Shown piece by piece: positions 4,952 to 8,475 of a DNA stretch of 8,475 nucleotides. This DNA is from Candidatus Avimonoglobus intestinipullorum (GTDB taxonomy: Bacteria > Bacillota > Clostridia > UBA1381): positions 1 to 8,475 of the forward strand of contig DVND01000067.1 in NCBI GenBank assembly GCA_018714645.1, written 5' to 3'. The first letter of the stretch is position 1. Each line of letters starts with the position of its first letter. The notes beneath the pieces are model-generated. The model was given only the letters and a program-made list of their open reading frames with translations. It had not been told where the DNA came from and made no database searches. A program made the translations under genes and the position numbers.

Positions 4952-6883
4952 CTATGAATTTTGTTTTGTATAATTCAGCAAACCGCCCGCATACAGCATT
5001 TCCTTCTGCCGCGCGGAAACGGAAACCTTCGCCTTAAATGTAAAACCCTTTGTGGCATTCTGCACCTCGATGGTATCCCCGGCCCGCAGCTGCTCCGCCA
5101 CGTGTTCAATTTTCAGTTCGTCGCCCTGGTCGATTTTATCGTAATCCGCCTCATTTTCAAACATCAGCGGCAGGATGCCCGCGTTCACTAAATTTGCCAT
5201 ATGGATTCTGGCAAAGGATTTCACCAATACCGCTTTCACACCCAAATACAGCGGCGCCAGCGCGGCATGCTCCCTGGACGAGCCCTGCCCGTAATTCGCT
5301 CCGCCGACAATGATGGATTTCCCAAGCTCCAGCGCCCGTTTATAGAACTCCTCGTCGCACACCGCAAAGCAGTGCTTGGAGATTTCAGGGATATTGGAAC
5401 GCAAGGGCAGAATCTTCGCACCCGCCGGCATGATGTGGTCGGTAGTGATATTATCCCCCACCTTCAGGCTGCACGGCGCGTCAATGGTTTCCGCCAGCGG
5501 CTCCGATACCGGGAACGGCTTGATATTCGGCCCGCGCAGGATTTCCACGCTGTCCATGTCCTGTTCATTCACAGGCGGAACAATCATATTGTCATTGATG
5601 TCAAACACTTCCGGCAGCTTGAATTCCGGCATATCGCCCAAGGTGCGCGGGTCGGTCAGCACGCCCGCCAGCGCAGACGCCGCCGCCAGCTCCGGCGATA
5701 CCAGATACACCTGCCCATCCTTCGTTCCTGAACGGCCCTCAAAATTGCGGTTAAACGTCCGCAGGGAAATCCCGCCGGAGTTTGGGGACTGCCCCATACC
5801 GATACACGGCCCGCAGGCGCTTTCCAGAATCCGCGCACCCGCGTCGATCATAACGGACAGCGCGCCGTTTTTCGCCAGCATGTTCAGCACCTGCTTCGAC
5901 CCCGGCGCAATGGACAGGGACACATCCGGATGCACCGTCTTGCCCTTCAAAATATGGGCCACCTTCATCATGTCCATCAACGAGGAATTGGTGCAGGAGC
6001 CGATACAAACCTGGTCAATTTTCATGGGCCCGATTTCTTCCACCGTTTTTACATTGTCAGGAGAATGGGGACAGGCCGCCATCGGCACAAGCTCGGACAA
6101 ATTGATTTCCACAACCGCGTCATACTGCGCATCCGCGTCCGCCGCCAGCGGGGTATAATCCTGCTCGCGCCCCTGCGCCTTTAAGAACTGCCTTGTAATT
6201 TCATCCGATGGGAAAATCGAAGTAGTTGCACCCAGTTCCGCGCCCATGTTGGTGATGGTCGCACGTTCCGGCACCGACAGGGTTTTCACGCCCTCGCCCA
6301 CATATTCAATGACCTTGCCCACGCCGCCTTTGACAGACAGCCGCCGCAGGACTTCCAAAATCACGTCCTTCGCCGCGACCCAGGGCTGTAATTTCCCGGT
6401 CAACTCCACCTTTACCACCTGCGGGCAGGTGATATAATACGCGCCGCCGCCCATGGCGACTGCCACGTCCATACCGCCCGCGCCGATGGCAATCATCCCC
6501 AGCCCGCCGCCGGTGGGCGTGTGGCTGTCGGAGCCAATCAAGGTCTTGCCGGGAACACCGAACCGTTCCAGATGCACCTGATGGCAGATACCATTGCCCG
6601 GCCGTGAGAAATAAATCCCATGCTTTTTGCAGACGCTCCCGATAAACCGGTGGTCATCTGCATTTTCAAACCCATTCTGCAAGGTATTATGATCGATATA
6701 CGCCACGGAACGCTCCGTTTTCACACGCGGCACGCCCATCGCTTCAAACTCCAGATACGCCATCGTCCCGGTCGCGTCCTGCGTCAGCGTCTGGTCGATA
6801 CGGATCCCAATCTCCTGCCCCTTGACCATCTCGCCGTCCACAAGATGCGCCGACAGGATTTTCTCTGTTAATGTCAAACCCAT
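4952..6883 (-). CDS. acn: Aconitate hydratase (single-chain, about 640-residue type)
   Basis: This 643-residue [4Fe-4S] enzyme interconverts citrate and isocitrate and supplies the substrate of the dehydrogenase encoded next. Cluster cysteines are C297 in IGSCTNSS and C357 and C360 in ACGPCIG; DSHTPT (119-124) and GGGLGM are typical of domains 1-3. The swivel domain follows a linker (about 415-470) and carries GDNITTDHI (476-484) and YGQGSSREHAA (531-541). The length matches the short single-chain aconitases of many anaerobes rather than the roughly 900-residue AcnA. I chose ATG 6883, giving MGLTLTEKIL, because GGAGGG lies 7 nt upstream; an in-frame ATG at 6898 would overlap that site and has none of its own. 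The gene is first in a two-gene operon with icd and has a sigma-A-type promoter. No citrate synthase gene is in the window. Confidence 0.96.
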   Translation of the reverse strand: MGLTLTEKILSAHLVDGEMVKGQEIGIRIDQTLTQDATGTMAYLEFEAMGVPRVKTERSVAYIDHNTLQNGFENADDHRFIGSVCKKHGIYFSRPGNGICHQVHLERFGVPGKTLIGSDSHTPTGGGLGMIAIGAGGMDVAVAMGGGAYYITCPQVVKVELTGKLQPWVAAKDVILEVLRRLSVKGGVGKVIEYVGEGVKTLSVPERATITNMGAELGATTSIFPSDEITRQFLKAQGREQDYTPLAADADAQYDAVVEINLSELVPMAACPHSPDNVKTVEEIGPMKIDQVCIGSCTNSSLMDMMKVAHILKGKTVHPDVSLSIAPGSKQVLNMLAKNGALSVMIDAGARILESACGPCIGMGQSPNSGGISLRTFNRNFEGRSGTKDGQVYLVSPELAAASALAGVLTDPRTLGDMPEFKLPEVFDINDNMIVPPVNEQDMDSVEILRGPNIKPFPVSEPLAETIDAPCSLKVGDNITTDHIMPAGAKILPLRSNIPEISKHCFAVCDEEFYKRALELGKSIIVGGANYGQGSSREHAALAPLYLGVKAVLVKSFARIHMANLVNAGILPLMFENEADYDKIDQGDELKIEHVAEQLRAGDTIEVQNATKGFTFKAKVSVSARQKEMLYAGGLLNYTKQNS

Positions 6884-6919
6884 TATATTGCCCTCCATTC
6901 CATCTATTTACAACATATA

Positions 6920-6932
6920 GTATATTTTATAC
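6920..6932. promoter_or_regulatory. Possible operator: palindrome over the acn -10 element
   Basis: GTATA-TTT-TATAC is a 5-bp inverted repeat with a 3-bp centre that covers the predicted -10 of the acn-icd promoter. A repressor bound here would block the operon. In such an A+T-rich stretch it may be chance. Confidence 0.25.
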
Positions 6933-6952
6933 AAAATCCAAAGGCTTGTCAA
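6924..6952 (-). promoter_or_regulatory. Sigma-A-type promoter of the acn-icd operon
   Basis: On the minus strand a perfect TTGACA (6947-6952) is followed by 17 bp and TAAAAT (6924-6929). TATAAA two bases nearer the -35 is an alternative with a 15-bp spacer. The leader to the start at 6883 is about 35 nt. Confidence 0.7.
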
Positions 6953-7004
6953 TACAATATCCCTCTAAATAGGCGGGCGCCTGCGCCGAAAAGTTGTCTA
7001 TTTT

Positions 7005-7033
7005 CACAAAAAACACCATTGGTTCATACTATA
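7005..7033 (+). promoter_or_regulatory. Candidate mother-cell (sigma-E/sigma-K-type) promoter of the two small genes
   Basis: CACA (7005-7008), 16 bp, then CATACTATA (7025-7033), a full match to CATAnnnTA. The -10 alone would also suit sigma-G (CATACTA), but I see no sigma-G-like -35 (TGAATA/TGCATA) at the right distance. A transcript starting near 7040 would carry the AAAGGAG at 7051-7057. The site is divergent from the acn promoter. Confidence 0.6.
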
Positions 7034-7065
7034 GTAGTAATTTATTCCATAAAGGAGCTGAAACT

Positions 7066-7368
7066 ATGGAAGCCTTTATTACCGCGTTATTTTCCGTTTG
7101 TATTGTCATTGGTCTGATTACCATTGTAAAGGATATTGTTTCAACAGTGCTGCACCGTCCCGCCGCACCGGCGCAAATCCGGTTTTCCGTCAAAAACCGG
7201 GCAGACAATATCGAGGCGACGCTGCGCATGCTGCTATACCGCAATCCATACGCGGAAATCACCGTCGTCGACTGCGGTTCTACAGATGATACAGCCGCAA
7301 TCATCGAAAAACTGGCGTTGGATTTTCCACACATCCATCTGGAATATGCAGAAAAACTGCATAATTGA
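7066..7368 (+). CDS. Membrane-anchored fragment of a family-2 glycosyltransferase fold, function unknown
   Basis: This 100-residue protein starts with a hydrophobic segment (about 4-29, FITALFSVCIVIGLITI) that should be a membrane anchor. A short proline-rich linker leads to a stretch resembling the first part of a GT-A fold: IRFSVKNRADNIEATLRMLL (38-57) and ITVVDCGSTDDTAAIIEKL (65-83), like the nucleotide-binding beginning of family-2 glycosyltransferases. It stops before any DxD motif, so catalysis alone is unlikely. The frame is closed by TGA and no matching remainder follows, so it looks like a deliberate small gene, not a frameshifted one. AAAGGAG (7051-7057) 8 nt upstream selects ATG 7066; a longer in-frame TTG start at 6994 would lie ahead of the promoter. 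A 57-residue gene follows after 38 nt. It could be a scaffold, a subunit or a relic. Confidence 0.75.
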   Translation: MEAFITALFSVCIVIGLITIVKDIVSTVLHRPAAPAQIRFSVKNRADNIEATLRMLLYRNPYAEITVVDCGSTDDTAAIIEKLALDFPHIHLEYAEKLHN

Positions 7369-7406
7369 TACATCTGCTGCGCATTCTATCCATGAGGTGA
7401 TTACAA

Positions 7407-7580
7407 ATGGAAAAAAGAAGCGCAAACATCAATCGCCTGCTGGAAACAGACGCGCAGGCGAAGGCGTATTTTGACGGGTTGTCCCCCGATGTGCAAAACG
7501 CATTGATGGCCCACGGCAACGGCGTGAACACCCTGGAAGAATTGAAAAATTTTTCAAAGGTGGTGCAGAAAAAAGGATAA
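7407..7580 (+). CDS. Small 57-residue protein of unknown function
   Basis: A strong GAGGTGA site (7394-7400) lies 6 nt before ATG 7407, and the frame closes with TAA at 7578-7580, 39 bases before a terminator stem, so this short gene is well supported although it is under 60 residues. The protein is charged and probably all helical, with MEKRSANINRLLETDAQAKA (1-20), then YFDGLSPDVQNALM (21-34) and NTLEELKNF (41-49). It has no cysteine, membrane segment or signal peptide. The pattern of NINxLL, YFxxL, two residues then VQ, and a final xLxxL helix recalls small conserved proteins I have seen in Clostridia genomes, but I know of no function. It shares the candidate sporulation promoter with the membrane gene before it. 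Confidence 0.78.
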   Translation: MEKRSANINRLLETDAQAKAYFDGLSPDVQNALMAHGNGVNTLEELKNFSKVVQKKG

Positions 7581-7619
7581 GGGATACGTCGCACGTTTAT
7601 AACGATGTAATTTCCTCTT

Positions 7620-7663
7620 GCAGGACGGCATGGTATTTTGCTATGCTGTCCTGCTTGTTCTTT
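7620..7663 (+). terminator. Intrinsic terminator after the two small genes
   Basis: A 14-bp stem (7620-7633 with 7641-7654, two G-U pairs) closes a 7-base loop and is followed by TTGTTCTTT. On the minus strand the stem is followed by a purine-rich stretch, so it appears to act in one direction only and probably does not end the MerR transcript. Confidence 0.75.
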
Positions 7664-7677
7664 GCCGTTCAGATAGA

Positions 7678-8460
7678 TCATCCATCAACATAAACCTGCA
7701 CTTCATAATTCCATTGCAAAATACCTGATACAATAATGAGTTGTACCGTAAATGCCGGATTCACACCATACACTGTTTTGGCTTTATCTATCAACTCGAC
7801 CAATACATCCTTTCTATGTTCTTCCGTGCAGTTCGCGCAAAGGTATTTCCCTTTGGGCAATACCATTAAGCCGTCTATATCCACATAACGGGTACAGACG
7901 GCAAAAAGCCTGGATACTCCATTTTCGGTGTAAATACCGGCTAAATCCTCAAAGGAAAACTGCTCTTTTAAGGCAGGCGTCACTTTATCGTAGAAATGGC
8001 CGAGATAATTCCAAAGATTATCAAGCGTTGGCACTTCTAAGGTATCTGAAAGCAAAATAACGCGTTCCGGAACATCTTTGAGAACTGTACGATTAAACTT
8101 TTGTTGTCCCTGCAATTTTTGTTCATAGTCCGCTTTTGCCAACCGGATTTTTGATTTACTATACTGGAGTGCTGTTATTTTTTCATCCGCCTTTTTTTCT
8201 GCTTCCGCTAAAAAATCCACAATTTTTTCAAGATCGTCATATTCTAAAACCTTTTTGATCTCCTGCAGAGACAAGTCCATCAGTTGCAAAGCCCGTACCG
8301 TGTTCAGCCGGACAATGTCCTGCTCGGTATAATAGCGGTACTTGGTCCATTCGTCTTTTTTGCTCGGTTTCACTAATCCGATGCGGTCATAATGCCGCAG
8401 GGTTTCGCTTGTTGTATGGACGGCCCTTGCAGCTTCCCCGATTGAAAAATATTTTTTCAT
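7678..8460 (-). CDS. MerR-family regulator with GyrI-like effector-binding domain (BltR/BmrR type)
   Basis: This 260-residue regulator has a MerR winged-helix DNA-binding domain at 1-72 (FSIGEAARAVHTTSETLRHY, then IGLVKPSK, YRYYTEQDI and LSLQEIKKVL). A charged dimerisation coiled coil follows (about 74-120), then a C-terminal domain (about 130-260) of the GyrI-like ligand-binding type with LPKGKYLCA at 201-209. Such proteins bind drugs or other small molecules and activate a nearby gene, often a transporter, by untwisting a promoter with a long spacer. Start 8460 is supported by AGGAG (8470-8474) 9 nt upstream. The promoter and probable target lie beyond the right edge. The gene looks more A+T-rich than acn-icd, which may hint at separate ancestry. 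Family confident; ligand and target unknown. Confidence 0.92.
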   Translation of the reverse strand: MKKYFSIGEAARAVHTTSETLRHYDRIGLVKPSKKDEWTKYRYYTEQDIVRLNTVRALQLMDLSLQEIKKVLEYDDLEKIVDFLAEAEKKADEKITALQYSKSKIRLAKADYEQKLQGQQKFNRTVLKDVPERVILLSDTLEVPTLDNLWNYLGHFYDKVTPALKEQFSFEDLAGIYTENGVSRLFAVCTRYVDIDGLMVLPKGKYLCANCTEEHRKDVLVELIDKAKTVYGVNPAFTVQLIIVSGILQWNYEVQVYVDG

Positions 8461-8475
8461 TTTTATTTTCTCCTA

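Noticed and set aside
3784..5037. 417-codon plus-strand open frame opposite icd
   Set aside because: The icd frame has all family motifs and a strong ribosome binding site; this frame resembles no protein I know and is a by-product of G+C-rich codons.
5376..6158. 260-codon plus-strand open frame opposite acn
   Set aside because: It lies wholly within the confidently identified aconitase gene and shows no family motif.
7066..7580. Mini glycosyltransferase gene and the next gene as two halves of one frameshifted enzyme
   Set aside because: The second gene has its own strong ribosome binding site and encodes no glycosyltransferase motif; there is no DxD sequence in any frame that I could see between them.

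Overview
The window looks like chromosomal DNA from a spore-forming, Gram-positive Clostridia-type bacterium. The pointers are strong AGGAGG-type ribosome binding sites, compact A+U-ended terminators, an acn-icd pair, a MerR/GyrI-like regulator, and a collagen-like protein that resembles the BclA spore-surface glycoproteins. The species cannot be named from the sequence. I see no insertion sequence, integrase, tRNA, rRNA or CRISPR array.

Layout from left to right: (i) the 3' end of an AadA-like nucleotidyltransferase gene (+), cut by the window edge, convergent with a YhbS-like GNAT acetyltransferase gene (-); both end in one shared bidirectional terminator. (ii) A plus-strand pair: a family-2 glycosyltransferase with a TPR-like C-terminal half, then a 498-residue protein built from 93 Gly-X-Y triplets, 72 of them with Thr at Y. 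(iii) A perfect 20-bp hairpin shared with a minus-strand, translationally coupled operon of aconitase then isocitrate dehydrogenase, driven by a sigma-A-type promoter. (iv) Divergent from that operon, two very small plus-strand genes: a membrane-anchored fragment of a family-2 glycosyltransferase fold and a 57-residue protein, ended by their own terminator. (v) A minus-strand MerR regulator whose promoter lies beyond the right edge.

The main find is a candidate sporulation glycoprotein module. The glycosyltransferase and collagen-like genes are arranged like sgtA-bclA3 of Clostridioides difficile. Each of the three plus-strand units downstream of position 1000 is preceded by the same promoter architecture: CACA, exactly 16 bp, then CATAnnn (1020-1048, 2166-2194, 7005-7033). 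This resembles mother-cell sigma-E/sigma-K promoters. In contrast, the two minus-strand genes with visible promoters have TTGACA-N17 sigma-A-type sites. The collagen-like protein has no signal peptide, carries FDPN...TLP near its N terminus as the BclA leader does, has Cys clusters on both sides of the triplet region, and ends in a jelly-roll-like domain.

In the proposed model, the mother cell makes the triplet protein, the neighbouring glycosyltransferase decorates its threonines, and the product is placed on the spore surface. The membrane mini-glycosyltransferase-like protein and the 57-residue protein would be expressed in the same compartment. The model is inference; the promoter pattern, gene order and sequence motifs are directly visible.
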